Positions 8,335 through 17,423 of a stretch of 45,105 nt of DNA are shown here, one piece after another. Position numbers and translations under genes: made by a program. Numbering within the stretch: the stretch's first letter is position 1; every line of letters begins with the position of its first letter. The DNA comes from an uncultured Microscilla sp. (GTDB lineage Bacteria > Bacteroidota > Bacteroidia > Cytophagales > Microscillaceae): the NCBI RefSeq assembly GCF_947493425.1, contig NZ_CANLRP010000055.1, positions 1-45,105 of the forward strand, in the 5' to 3' direction. The notes below the pieces were generated by a model. The model saw only the letters and a list, made by a program, of their open reading frames with translations. It did not search any database and had not been told where the DNA came from.

Positions 8335-9363
8335 ATGTCAACAGAAGATAATAAACCCATCATTGGAATCACCATGGGAGATTACAATGGTGTAGGTACC
8401 GAGGTAATACTAAAAGCCCTTGCTAATAAAAGAATTCTGAAAATATGTACGCCCGTGATTTATGGGTCAATGGCGGTAATATCTAAATATAGAAAAATAC
8501 TCAAGTTGGACAGCTGGTATATTAATCAGGTGAATCGGGTCACTCAAATTAGTTTTAAAAAAACAAATTTGGTGCATTGTACCAAACAGAAAAACCCAGA
8601 AATAGTACCTGGAAAAGTGAGTCAACAAGCCGGAGAGTTTGCCTTAGAGTCAATCGAGGCTGCTACTAAAGATTTAAAGCAAGGGTTGATTGATGCAGTA
8701 ATCACTGCCCCTATTAATAAACATACAATTCAAAGCCCTGATTTTGACTTTCCGGGGCATACTGAATACTTTACTACTCAAGCAAACATTACCGAAAGCC
8801 TCATGATGATGGTGTCTCCTTCCATGAAGGTAGCGGTTTTTACCGGGCACGTGCCATTGGCAGAAATAAGTCAACATATCACCCGTGATAAGATGTTCTC
8901 AAAAGTTGCCTTGCTACAAGCTACGTTACAAAAAGACTTCAATATTCAAAAGCCAAAAATAGCTGTGCTAGGGTTGAACCCACACGCAGGCGAAGAAGGG
9001 ATGTTGGGTAATGAAGAACAACAAATTATTAAACCAGCGGTGATAGAAATGAAAAAGAAAGGAAACCTCGTCTTTGGGCCTTACCCGGCAGATGGTTTTT
9101 TTGGTACTCATGACTACAAAAAATTTGATGCAGTGTTGGCAATGTACCACGATCAAGGGCTGATACCGTTCAAAACTTTGGCCTTTGCAGATGGGGTAAA
9201 TTATACTTGTGGGCTTCCTTTTGTAAGAACCTCTCCTGACCACGGCACAGCTTATAAAATAGCAGGCAAGAACTTGGCAGATGAGACATCGTTTCGAGAG
9301 GCAATTTTTACTGCTTGTGATGTGGTGAAGAACCGAAAACTACAAATGACTGACGAGGCATAA
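8335..9363 (+). CDS. pdxA: 4-hydroxythreonine-4-phosphate dehydrogenase PdxA
   Basis: This 342-aa NAD-dependent enzyme of DXP-dependent vitamin B6 synthesis oxidises 4-phosphohydroxy-L-threonine, giving 3-amino-2-oxopropyl phosphate after decarboxylation. The opening IIGITMGDYNGVGTEV is the family start. Metal-ligand histidines are in FPGHTEYF, in a middle segment (GLNPHAGEEG) and in AMYHDQGLIPFK, and the C-terminal TSPDHGTAY loop is conserved. It follows pepA after a short gap and may share its transcript. No pdxJ or other B6 gene is in the window. Confidence 0.95.
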   Translation: MSTEDNKPIIGITMGDYNGVGTEVILKALANKRILKICTPVIYGSMAVISKYRKILKLDSWYINQVNRVTQISFKKTNLVHCTKQKNPEIVPGKVSQQAGEFALESIEAATKDLKQGLIDAVITAPINKHTIQSPDFDFPGHTEYFTTQANITESLMMMVSPSMKVAVFTGHVPLAEISQHITRDKMFSKVALLQATLQKDFNIQKPKIAVLGLNPHAGEEGMLGNEEQQIIKPAVIEMKKKGNLVFGPYPADGFFGTHDYKKFDAVLAMYHDQGLIPFKTLAFADGVNYTCGLPFVRTSPDHGTAYKIAGKNLADETSFREAIFTACDVVKNRKLQMTDEA

Positions 9364-9482
9364 GGCACAAGTAGCTGTATATAATTGTGGTTGTTTGAGT
9401 AGAAAACAGTAGAGAGACGACATATAGATAGCTAAAATATTTATATGAGCCCATATATTTTTTTTAATTAAAATTATCTCAC

Positions 9483-9490
9483 TAAATTTG
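9483..9490 (+). promoter_or_regulatory. Candidate promoter -7 box of the yceD-accC operon
   Basis: TAAATTTG matches TAnnTTTG, with an AT-rich tract (about 9458-9470) rather than a clear TTTG at the -33 position. It sits 25 bp before the GTG at 9516, implying a short leader. The whole downstream gene run points the same way with modest gaps, so this is the natural place for the operon promoter. Confidence 0.5.
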
Positions 9491-9515
9491 CGCATTCATT
9501 TTCAAGGCATAAACT

Positions 9516-10076
9516 GTGAAAGAAATAGCAAACTATAATATAGAGTTATTTAAGATGGCTCTGGGAAAGCATCGCTACGAGTTTAATTCACGTAGTGATT
9601 TTTTTACTGCTTTTCCCAACAGTTTGGTTCAAAAAGGTGAATTTAATGTACTATTAGACCTGGAAAAGTCTGAAACGCTGTTAAAACTCGATTTTCAAAT
9701 TCAGGGTAAACTTGAGTTAGAGTGTGATCGTAGTCTTGAATTGTTTGATTTTCCTTTTGAGGAAGAAAGAAGCCTCATTCTAAAATTTGGAGATCATAGT
9801 GAAGCGTTGACGGATGAAATCGAAATCATCAATCGCGACAAACAAACAATCAATATAGCCCAATATGTGTATGAGTTCATTGGATTAGCTATTCCAATGA
9901 AAAAACTGCATCCAAAGTTTCAGCAAGAAGAGGGTTTAGAAGACATAGAAGACGACGAAGAAAACTCTACATTTGTGTATAGTTCTAAATCATCTGATAG
10001 TACCAAGCAAGTCGACGAAGAGGACGAGGTAGACCCTCGTTGGCAAGCACTTAAAAATCTAAAAAATAAAGATTAA
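9516..10076 (+). CDS. yceD: DUF177 family protein (YceD-like)
   Basis: This 186-aa DUF177 protein starts at GTG 9516 (KEIANYNIELF). YceD is nearly always encoded just before rpmF, as here, and has been linked to 23S rRNA levels in other bacteria; its biochemical role is not settled. The central LELECDRSLELFDFPFEEE segment matches the family pattern of a conserved cysteine-containing C-R core. The C-terminal third is very acidic (EDIEDDEENS and EEDEVDPRW). No membrane segment is seen. Confidence 0.85.
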   Translation: MKEIANYNIELFKMALGKHRYEFNSRSDFFTAFPNSLVQKGEFNVLLDLEKSETLLKLDFQIQGKLELECDRSLELFDFPFEEERSLILKFGDHSEALTDEIEIINRDKQTINIAQYVYEFIGLAIPMKKLHPKFQQEEGLEDIEDDEENSTFVYSSKSSDSTKQVDEEDEVDPRWQALKNLKNKD

Positions 10077-10118
10077 TTAGATTTAATTTTTTCAAAACAT
10101 TAAAAAAATAGTAGTGTC

Positions 10119-10313
10119 ATGGCACATCCAAAACGAAAAATTTCGAAACAACGACGCAACAAACGTAGAACTCACTATAAAGCAACTGAGCGTACTATAG
10201 CTGTTTGCCAAAACACTGGCGAGGCTCACTTGTACCACCGTGCCTACGTAGTTGACGGCAACCTTTACTATCGTGGTAAAATGATAGTTGAAGACTACGA
10301 ACCTATCGCTTAA
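10119..10313 (+). CDS. rpmF: 50S ribosomal protein L32
   Basis: This 64-aa basic protein begins [19 protein letters not shown], the L32 signature, and ends with a [15 protein letters not shown] tail. The zinc-ligand cysteines of some L32 proteins are not present as a CxxC pair (only one Cys, in AVCQNTG), so this is a C-minus form. It follows yceD by 42 bp, the usual pairing that couples ribosome and lipid-precursor genes. Confidence 0.97.
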   Translation: MAHPKRKISKQRRNKRRTHYKATERTIAVCQNTGEAHLYHRAYVVDGNLYYRGKMIVEDYEPIA

Positions 10314-10342
10314 AATCCTTTTTTCTTTTCTTTTACAAAAAA

Positions 10343-10375
10343 GTTTACAATATTAAAAAGTAATATTATGTAAAC
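10343..10375 (+). promoter_or_regulatory. Hairpin between rpmF and plsX
   Basis: GTTTACA-ATATT pairs with AATAT-TATGTAAAC (12 bp with a 2-nt bulge), centred on an A-rich loop, 16 bp before plsX. It has no following T-run, so it is more likely an RNA stability or processing hairpin than a terminator. Confidence 0.4.
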
Positions 10376-10390
10376 TTATTACAGGTTTAA

Positions 10391-11365
10391 ATGCAAAAGC
10401 TGGATATGAGAGTTGCAGTAGATGCAATGGGTGGTGATTTTGCCCCTGATGTTGTTGTTAAAGGATCTTTATTGGCCTCAGAAGAGGTGAATAAGAACAC
10501 TAAAATTGTTTTGATTGGGCAAGAAAAGGCAGTACGAACTGCCTTTTCCCAACAAAGCCAACCCATCCCATCCAATATAGAAATTATAGATGCCCCCGAT
10601 TTTATAGAAATGGGCGAAAATCCCATTAAAGCATTACAAAAAAAGCCTAAGTCCAGCATTTCTGTTGGGTACAACCTCCTTAAAAATAAACAAGTAGATG
10701 CTTTTTGTAGCGCAGGAAACACTGGTGCTATGATGGTTGGAGCTATGTTTAGTGTTCAATTGATCCCTGGTATTATTCGTCCGGTCATTATGGCGTATGT
10801 ACCCAAAGTAAGTGGTGAAAAAGGAATTATACTAGATGTAGGCGCTAACACAGACTGCAAACCCGATATATTAGCTCAATTTGCGCAATTAGGTAGTTTG
10901 TTCTGCCAGCATGTATTAAAAATACCTGTTCCCAGAGTAGGGCTTATAAACCTTGGAGAAGAAGAGGAAAAGGGAAATTTGGCTGTCAAAGAAGCTCACA
11001 AGTTATTGACAAACCATAAGCATATCGAGTTTGTTGGAAATATAGAAGGTAGAGGTATTTTTCTTGATAAAGCTGATGTGTTGGTCTGTGACGGATTTGT
11101 AGGTAATGTGGTGGTGAAAATGGCGGAATCAATGTTTGATATTATAAAAAAACTGGGAATTAGTAATGAGTTTTTTGATGACTTTAACTCAGACGTTGTA
11201 GGAGCCAGCCCTATTTTAGGAGTAAATGGTAATGTGATAGTTGCACATGGAGCATCAAACGATCTTGCGATTAAAAATATGATCCTGTTAGGACAGCAAA
11301 TCACTGAAAGCAATATCACTGAGGAAATCAGAGAAAGTTTTATTGTTGAATCATCAGTGAAGTAA
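10391..11365 (+). CDS. plsX: Phosphate acyltransferase PlsX
   Basis: This 324-aa enzyme converts acyl-ACP and phosphate to acyl-phosphate, the donor for PlsY in membrane phospholipid synthesis. The N-terminus VAVDAMGGDFAPDV is the family signature. Other recognisable blocks are AFCSAGNTGAMM, ILDVGANTDCKP and VCDGFVGNVVVK. An in-frame ATG at 10406 would make a protein five residues shorter, starting MRVAVDAMGGD, and is about equally likely. The order plsX-fabH is the classic fatty-acid gene arrangement. Confidence 0.97.
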   Translation: MQKLDMRVAVDAMGGDFAPDVVVKGSLLASEEVNKNTKIVLIGQEKAVRTAFSQQSQPIPSNIEIIDAPDFIEMGENPIKALQKKPKSSISVGYNLLKNKQVDAFCSAGNTGAMMVGAMFSVQLIPGIIRPVIMAYVPKVSGEKGIILDVGANTDCKPDILAQFAQLGSLFCQHVLKIPVPRVGLINLGEEEEKGNLAVKEAHKLLTNHKHIEFVGNIEGRGIFLDKADVLVCDGFVGNVVVKMAESMFDIIKKLGISNEFFDDFNSDVVGASPILGVNGNVIVAHGASNDLAIKNMILLGQQITESNITEEIRESFIVESSVK

Positions 11366-11410
11366 AAATACCTGATTTTTACGAATACACCCTTAATCCA
11401 AAAAAATGCC

Positions 11411-12466
11411 ATGACAAAATTAAGAGCTGCTATTACCGGAGTGCAAGGATATGTTCCAGATTATATACTAACCAATCAGGAACTGTCTAAGATGGTAGAT
11501 ACCAATGATGAATGGATTACTACTCGTACAGGAATAAAAACAAGAAGAATACTCAAAGGAGAGGGCTTGGGTACTTCCCACATGGGAGTCAAAGCAGTGC
11601 AGGGATTGTTGGAAAAGACGAATACTAAAGCAGAAGAAATTGACCTGCTTATTTGCGCCACTACCACTCCTGACATGGTCTTTCCGGCTACAGCCAATCT
11701 TATAGCAGATGGAGTAGGAGCAACCAAAGCCTTTAACTACGACGTACAAGCAGCTTGTTCAGGATTTTTATACTCACTATTTACTGCAGCACAGTTTATA
11801 GAAACTGGCATGTATAAAAAAGTAGTAGTGGTGGGTGCCGATAAAATGTCATCTATTATTGATTATACTGATCGTACAACCTGCGTGATTTTTGGTGATG
11901 GAGCTGGTGCAGTCTTGTTAGAAGGCGATGATAGTGGGGTTGGAATACAAGATGCAGTGCTGCAGTCTGATGGGTCGGGCTGGAAACACTTGCACCAAAA
12001 AGCTGGTGGGAGTCGTCGTCCACCCACTAAAGAAACGGTAGAAAATCGTGAACATTTCGTATACCAGGAAGGCAAGCATGTGTTTAAACATGCCGTAACA
12101 AACATGGGATCTTCAGTTGTAGAGTTGATGAAACGTAATAATCTGACTACTGCTGATGTAGACTGGTTAAATCCACACCAGGCAAACATGCGCATTGTAG
12201 ATGCTACAGCAAAAAGCATGGGATTGGATGAAGGGGTGGAATCTGATAAAGTAATGATGACCATTAGCAAATACGGAAACACTACCAGTGGTACGCTTCC
12301 TTTGAATTTTTGGAACTATGAACCTCAGCTTAAAAAAGGAGACAATGTTATATTGGCTGCTTTTGGTGGAGGTTTTACTTGGGGAGCGGTATACCTTAAA
12401 TGGGCTTATGATGGTCAGGAAATAGCAAAGCGGGAAGAATATAAACACTTATTACCAGGTTCTTAA
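11411..12466 (+). CDS. fabH: Beta-ketoacyl-ACP synthase III FabH
   Basis: This 351-aa condensing enzyme starts fatty acid chains by joining acyl-CoA to malonyl-ACP. The catalytic triad is visible: Cys116 in QAACSGF, His256 in LNPHQANMRI and Asn290 in KYGNTTSGT. The segment NDEWITTRTGIKTRR (32-46) is typical of FabH. At 351 aa it is slightly longer than E. coli FabH (317 aa) because of a C-terminal extension after the GGGFTWGA strand. It lies 45 bp downstream of plsX. Confidence 0.96.
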   Translation: MTKLRAAITGVQGYVPDYILTNQELSKMVDTNDEWITTRTGIKTRRILKGEGLGTSHMGVKAVQGLLEKTNTKAEEIDLLICATTTPDMVFPATANLIADGVGATKAFNYDVQAACSGFLYSLFTAAQFIETGMYKKVVVVGADKMSSIIDYTDRTTCVIFGDGAGAVLLEGDDSGVGIQDAVLQSDGSGWKHLHQKAGGSRRPPTKETVENREHFVYQEGKHVFKHAVTNMGSSVVELMKRNNLTTADVDWLNPHQANMRIVDATAKSMGLDEGVESDKVMMTISKYGNTTSGTLPLNFWNYEPQLKKGDNVILAAFGGGFTWGAVYLKWAYDGQEIAKREEYKHLLPGS

Positions 12467-12502
12467 GAAATATACACATTAAGTATAAAAAACAGAATAC
12501 TT

Positions 12503-13003
12503 ATGAAAGCAAAAGAAATCAGAGATTTAATAGATTTTATTTCCAAGTCGGGGCTTGCTGAAGTAAATATAGAGTCAGATGACTTCAAAATTAGCATTAA
12601 GCGAAACACTCCGGTAAATGTAACTGAGGCTCCAGCTACTTTGGTAGCTGCTCCTACAGCAGTCACTACTCCAGTAGCTACACAAGAGAATAGTGTAGCA
12701 CCAGCACCTACAACAGAAGTGCCTGCAAGCAATGGTAACAACAATGCGGTGGATGAGTCAAAGTTGATTGCTGTAAAGTCACCAATGATTGGTACTTTCT
12801 ATCGATCTTCAAGCCCCGAAACTCCTCCATTTGTCAATATTGGCGATACGGTAGAGGCTGGAAAAACTGTTTGTATCATTGAAGCAATGAAGCTATTCAA
12901 TGAAATTGAATCTGATGTATCAGGGACAATAGTCAAGGTGTTGGTTGACAATGCTACACCTGTAGAGTATGACCAACCTCTGTTTTTGGTAGAGCCTAAC
13001 TAA
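12503..13003 (+). CDS. accB: Biotin carboxyl carrier protein AccB
   Basis: This 166-aa carrier subunit of acetyl-CoA carboxylase has three parts. The N-terminal helical region (1-40) binds AccC, a Pro/Ala/Thr-rich flexible linker spans about 40-85, and a C-terminal biotinyl domain holds the acceptor Lys130 in IIEAMKLFNEIE. The thumb sequence SPMIGTFYRSSSPE is also present. It pairs with accC 107 bp downstream. The carboxyltransferase subunits accA and accD are not in the window. Confidence 0.97.
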   Translation: MKAKEIRDLIDFISKSGLAEVNIESDDFKISIKRNTPVNVTEAPATLVAAPTAVTTPVATQENSVAPAPTTEVPASNGNNNAVDESKLIAVKSPMIGTFYRSSSPETPPFVNIGDTVEAGKTVCIIEAMKLFNEIESDVSGTIVKVLVDNATPVEYDQPLFLVEPN

Positions 13004-13110
13004 ATTGGATTTTACCATTTTATATATTGCAGACTAGTTTAAATACACTACCTCACATTATTTATTCTGAGGAAGTCACGATCATTCCATAAGCAAAGAA
13101 AACATATTCT

Positions 13111-14454
13111 ATGTTTAATAAGATATTAATTGCAAATAGAGGCGAAATTGCTCTTCGAATTATTCGTACTTGCAAGGAAATGGGCATCAAAACAGTAGCA
13201 GTATACTCTACTGCTGACCAAAGTAGCTTGCACGTACGTTTTGCTGACGAGGCGGTATGCATTGGACCTCCTGCTGGTAAAGACTCTTACCTTAAAGTTC
13301 CTAACCTGATAGCTGCTGCCGAAATTACCAATGCAGACGCGATACACCCTGGCTATGGTTTTTTATCGGAGAATGCAGATTTCTCACGTATTTGTGCCGA
13401 GCACGACATCAAATTTATTGGTGCTTCTCCTGAAATGATTAACTCTATGGGAGACAAGGCTTCTGCCAAAGATACTATGAAAGCTGCTGGAGTCCCGGTT
13501 GTGCCAGGGTCTGATGGCTTACTAGAGTCGGCAGAGCAAGGTAAAAAACTAGCCGTAGAAATTGGTTATCCTGTAATCATAAAAGCGACTGCCGGTGGCG
13601 GTGGTCGTGGAATGCGAATTATCAACTCAGATGAGGAGTTTGAGAATGCCTGGAACAGTGCTACTGCAGAGGCAGAGGCTGCGTTTGGTAATGGTGGCAT
13701 GTACATGGAGAAATTTGTGGTAGAACCACGCCATATTGAAATCCAGATTGCGGGTGATCAGTTTGGCAAAGCCTGTCACTTGTCCGAAAGAGATTGTTCT
13801 ATTCAGCGTCGTCACCAAAAACTGGTAGAAGAAACCCCATCACCTATTATGACCCCAGAGTTGCGCGATGAAATGGGAATGGCAGCTGTTAGAGCTGCTG
13901 AGGCTATTAAGTACGAAGGTGTAGGTACGGTAGAGTTTCTGGTAGATAAGTATAATAAGTTCTACTTCATGGAAATGAATACACGTATTCAGGTAGAGCA
14001 CCCTATTACAGAAGAAGTGACCGACTTTGACTTGATCAAAGAACAAATAAAAATCGCTGCTGGTATCGCCATTTCTGGACAAAACTACACGCCTAACCTT
14101 TATTCTATGGAGTGTCGTATTAATGCCGAAGATCCAGCTAAAGGTTTTAGACCCTCACCAGGTAAAATCACTAATTTACATATACCAGGTGGTCATGGAG
14201 TAAGAATAGATAGCCATATTTATGCTGGCTATGAAATACCTCCATTTTATGACTCTATGATTGCCAAGTTGATTGTAACGGCTCAAACGCGTGAAGAGAC
14301 CCTGGTACGTATGAAAAGAGCCTTGCAGGAGTTTGTCATAGAAGGCATCAAAACTACTATCCCATTCCATATCAAATTAATGGACGATGAGAATTTTAAG
14401 GCTGGAAACTTTACTACTGCATTTTTAGATGATTTTGACTTTTCTGACTTGTAG
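13111..14454 (+). CDS. accC: Acetyl-CoA carboxylase, biotin carboxylase subunit AccC
   Basis: This 447-aa ATP-grasp enzyme carboxylates the biotin on AccB using bicarbonate and ATP, the first half of malonyl-CoA synthesis. Recognisable features are [15 protein letters not shown] at the start, [13 protein letters not shown], the glycine-rich ATP loop [11 protein letters not shown], and [13 protein letters not shown] with the metal-binding Glu and catalytic Arg. Length is standard. It is the last gene of the operon and is followed within 35 bp by a strong terminator. Confidence 0.98.
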   Translation: MFNKILIANRGEIALRIIRTCKEMGIKTVAVYSTADQSSLHVRFADEAVCIGPPAGKDSYLKVPNLIAAAEITNADAIHPGYGFLSENADFSRICAEHDIKFIGASPEMINSMGDKASAKDTMKAAGVPVVPGSDGLLESAEQGKKLAVEIGYPVIIKATAGGGGRGMRIINSDEEFENAWNSATAEAEAAFGNGGMYMEKFVVEPRHIEIQIAGDQFGKACHLSERDCSIQRRHQKLVEETPSPIMTPELRDEMGMAAVRAAEAIKYEGVGTVEFLVDKYNKFYFMEMNTRIQVEHPITEEVTDFDLIKEQIKIAAGIAISGQNYTPNLYSMECRINAEDPAKGFRPSPGKITNLHIPGGHGVRIDSHIYAGYEIPPFYDSMIAKLIVTAQTREETLVRMKRALQEFVIEGIKTTIPFHIKLMDDENFKAGNFTTAFLDDFDFSDL

Positions 14455-14485
14455 AAAGTTTTCTGAAAGCTTTTTAAAAAATAAT

Positions 14486-14518
14486 AAAAACCCCTTGTGA
14501 TGAGCAAGGGGTTTTTTT
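14486..14518 (+). terminator. Rho-independent terminator after accC
   Basis: CCCCTTG and CAAGGGG form a 7-bp GC-rich stem with a 7-nt loop, preceded by five A and followed by seven T. The flanking A/T tracts extend the stem. It closes the yceD-to-accC operon. Confidence 0.92.
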
Positions 14519-14550
14519 GATGCTCAAAAAGCAATCATTATAAGGTTTTA

Positions 14551-14800
14551 ATGCATCCCACTTTCCGCACGTGTGTTTTAAAAATCAATAATTAACAAGT
14601 ATTTGAAAATCAGAAGCTTATCAGTATATTCTGTCTTAGGGAAAATACCTAAAATCGTTGAAAACCTATTTCTAGAACTAGGTGTAAAAATCCCTCAGAA
14701 TATAATTCTTATTTCATTATCTTTGCAAATTTTTATATTGACAAAGCCCTGATTAAATTAAAAAAAATTCTAAAGTATACGTGCGGAAAGTCGGATGCAT
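14551..14800. mobile_element. 250-bp element with 23-bp terminal inverted repeats
   Basis: The left arm ATGCATCCCACTTTCCGCAC continues to 14573 and is the inverse of 14778-14800 (ATGCATCCGACTTTCCGCAC read on the minus strand), with 21 of 23 bases matching. The 204 bp between is AT-rich, has no gene, and contains a TAnnTTTG box (TATCTTTG, 14718-14725) that could serve as a promoter for the E1-like gene starting 74 bp after the element. The ends differ from the GGAATGG elements elsewhere. It may be a MITE or the remnant of an insertion that brought in the cassette. Confidence 0.65.
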
Positions 14801-14873
14801 GTTTAATATACTTTAAGTTTGGCATTTTTTTGATTTATTACTACCTTGATTGAGGCTAAAAATGTGAAATAAT

Positions 14874-16877
14874 ATGGCAAACAACAACCTAACAGAAAAA
14901 AAGATATTAGATCAGATAAAAGATAATTTAAAAGGTTTTGATTCAAAATCAGAGGAAGAAACAGTCAAAAAACTGAAAGAACAGGTTGATTTTATGGAGT
15001 GTCAATGGTTCTTAGATGGGGAGGTAATAGTAGGTACTAATAAATTGAAGGAGAAGGGGTTAAATTACAATACTTGGAAAAAAAATAAAAAAGAGTTTGA
15101 GCAAGCACTTGAAAATAGTTTATCAAGTATTGAAGCTATAGAAATGCTACTAAAAGACGAAAATGCAGGTAAACCCACTACTGTAAGTGACGCTAAATGG
15201 AAGCTTTATGGGAAATACAGTAAATATATCAAAAAAAACAATCAAGGTTGTTGGCAAGCACAATGCATTTTACAAGGGGAATTCAAGGATGCAACAAAAT
15301 TCTCAGAACCACAAACTGCAAGCTTAGATCCAAAGTTATTGTTACTGGTTGAATACTATATGCTTCAACGGTTCATTAAAGACTATAGCCGCTATTCTCG
15401 CAATGAACTATTCATTAATGAAGAAAACCAAAAAAAAATTAAAGATGCCTGTTTGGTGATTTTGGGTCTGAATACGGGAAGCCGTATTGCAGAGGATGCT
15501 TTAAGGTTAGGCTTTGAGCAGATAATATTATATGATAATGATGACGTGTTAAGTAATACTAAAACCTATAACTATACTTTAAGAGATACCCAGAAAACAA
15601 AAGCACTAGAGGCGCGTCTGAAAGCTATTAATAAAGAGGCAAAAATAGAAGTTAAAACAAGTATAGAGGAAATTAAGAGGGATATAAGCAAAAAAAAATG
15701 TATTGTGGTGAATGATTTGCCGAAAAGCGAAAAAGGTGAAATGAAAGTTTTTTGTGAAACAAACAACATTCCATCTGTTTACCCTTTTCATACTGGTAGT
15801 AATGGAGGTGGTGCTTTCATTGTAAGTAAAAATGAGCTTTGGGATGAAGTTTGGAGGGAAGAGGAAGAAGTAAATGCCATTAGTGTTAGAGTAGCAAGTG
15901 CACAAACTGTAAGCCTTTTATACCACTTAAGTATTAAAGACGACAAAAGCACTAATCCTGAAACTAGTGTTTATTATCATAGTTTAAACCATGATAAAAA
16001 AAATGATCAGTTAATGAGCTTAATCAAGAGCAATACTTGGTTATCACAGCATCAAGAAACTTTGCTACTAGAAAAGGATCAAAGAGGCGCTAATAATTGT
16101 TTGAAGCAGATAAGCTTACATATTAAAGAAGCTACGCCATTTGATATTAAGCATAAGAAAATTTTTGATAAAAAGATATTATTTGCAGGGGCAGGTGTGG
16201 GTAGTGTTATTGCTGAGGTAGTGGTAAGAATGGGATTCAATAACATTGTACTGTTAGATACCGATAGTGTAGACTTAAGTAATCTTAATCGGCAAAACTA
16301 TACAATGAATGATGTTGGGAAATCTAAAGTTATTCAGCTTGAAAATAGACTTAAGTCAATCAACAATAAGGTTAAAATAAAAGGGCATAAGGTTTTTTTA
16401 AATGAGAAAAATGTACAAGAATACATAGATGATGATGTTGCCGTTGCAGTAAATGCATTAGATTATGACAATGGAGCCCCTTTTATATTTGATAAAGCTT
16501 GTTTGGAAAAAAATAAAGAAATCAAAATTATCCACCCAGGTAATTTTAGCTGGGGAGCTCAAGCCTTTGTAGTGTCAGATGAAAAGAGTAGGTTAGATAG
16601 TGTGATTAAAGAGGTAAATTTAAATAGTGTTGTACGTTTTTTACATACTGAAATTAAGAAGCAGTATCCTTATATTAACCTTAAATGGTTTACTGAAATA
16701 CCTTCTAAGTTGATAGAGAACCCTCACTTGCCTTCACCACAAATGTCGGTAGGAGCTGGCTTAGTGGCAGCTCAAACAACCAAGATTATGATAGATATTT
16801 TGAATGGTGTAGAGCATATCAAGTCTTTTCCTGAGGTATATTTTGTAAATGCAAACTTTGATAGTAACAAATCCTGA
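14874..16877 (+). CDS. Double ThiF/E1-like adenylating-fold protein
   Basis: This 667-aa protein contains two ThiF/E1 Rossmann domains. The second (about 433-570) has an intact nucleotide loop GAGVGS (439-444), acidic strand end LLDTDSVD (Asp462, Asp464), SNLNRQ with Arg473, and Lys483 in VGKSK, the set used by E1-like enzymes to adenylate a carboxyl group with ATP. The first (about 175-345) keeps the E1 lead-in RNELFINEENQKKI but has GLNTGS instead of GxGxxG and lacks the Asn-Arg pair, so it looks catalytically dead. No CxxC zinc pair is visible in the active half. The N-terminal 150 residues are lysine- and glutamate-rich and unfamiliar. The gene is AT-rich compared with accC upstream. Domain identity is firm; substrate unknown. 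Confidence 0.85.
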   Translation: MANNNLTEKKILDQIKDNLKGFDSKSEEETVKKLKEQVDFMECQWFLDGEVIVGTNKLKEKGLNYNTWKKNKKEFEQALENSLSSIEAIEMLLKDENAGKPTTVSDAKWKLYGKYSKYIKKNNQGCWQAQCILQGEFKDATKFSEPQTASLDPKLLLLVEYYMLQRFIKDYSRYSRNELFINEENQKKIKDACLVILGLNTGSRIAEDALRLGFEQIILYDNDDVLSNTKTYNYTLRDTQKTKALEARLKAINKEAKIEVKTSIEEIKRDISKKKCIVVNDLPKSEKGEMKVFCETNNIPSVYPFHTGSNGGGAFIVSKNELWDEVWREEEEVNAISVRVASAQTVSLLYHLSIKDDKSTNPETSVYYHSLNHDKKNDQLMSLIKSNTWLSQHQETLLLEKDQRGANNCLKQISLHIKEATPFDIKHKKIFDKKILFAGAGVGSVIAEVVVRMGFNNIVLLDTDSVDLSNLNRQNYTMNDVGKSKVIQLENRLKSINNKVKIKGHKVFLNEKNVQEYIDDDVAVAVNALDYDNGAPFIFDKACLEKNKEIKIIHPGNFSWGAQAFVVSDEKSRLDSVIKEVNLNSVVRFLHTEIKKQYPYINLKWFTEIPSKLIENPHLPSPQMSVGAGLVAAQTTKIMIDILNGVEHIKSFPEVYFVNANFDSNKS

Positions 16878-16944
16878 CTTTTAAAAAAAACATATATATA
16901 TTTACTTTGTTCTGTTGAACAAATATATAAATAGAGAAATAAAT

Positions 16945-17367
16945 ATGCCGCGAATTAAACTATCAGACGACGATAATAAGTATTTTACTTCTTATTTTGA
17001 TGAGGAGTTGAACATGTATGAACTTTTCTGGAGCAAGGAAAGTGAGGATATGGAAGATGAAGAATACAAAGTTTTGATGGAGACCCAAGTAAAGCAGATT
17101 TTAGATAATAACTACTCAACAGAAATCTTCTTACTTGACAACCGAGAGTTTTTATTCAGTATGTCTCCAGATTTACAAGAATGGCAGGCAAATGAGATTT
17201 TTGCTAAAATGGTGACAAAACAGGTAAAAATAGCTGTGCTGGTAAGTTCTGACTTTATTGCTCAACTGTCTATTGAACAAGCAATGGAAGAAGATGAAAA
17301 TGCTGGACAGACTACTAAATATTTTGAAGAAGAGCAAGAAGCTAGAGAGTGGATTCTAGGATTATAA
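16945..17367 (+). CDS. Small STAS/SpoIIAA-like protein, paralogue 1
   Basis: This 140-aa acidic protein is clearly paralogous to the one at 18959 (same length, with shared blocks YEL.W, MSP.LQEW, SIEQA and a common end EWILGL). The pattern of an opening beta region, a helix after MEDEEYK, a hydrophobic strand EIFLLDN, a KIAVLVSSDF strand and a final helix YFEEEQEAREWILGL recalls SpoIIAA/STAS-like folds; this is inference from pattern only. I chose ATG 16945 because it aligns with the start of the paralogue. A TTG at 16915 would add ten residues. It follows the E1-like gene by 67 bp. Confidence 0.75.
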   Translation: MPRIKLSDDDNKYFTSYFDEELNMYELFWSKESEDMEDEEYKVLMETQVKQILDNNYSTEIFLLDNREFLFSMSPDLQEWQANEIFAKMVTKQVKIAVLVSSDFIAQLSIEQAMEEDENAGQTTKYFEEEQEAREWILGL

Positions 17368-17423
17368 AAGGATTTAATTTAAACACTATTTTCATAACAT
17401 TTCATTAGAAAGGCTCTGGTTTT

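Noticed and set aside
9421..9515. Riboswitch or T-box before yceD
   Set aside because: The leader from the -7 box is only about 25 nt, too short for such an element.
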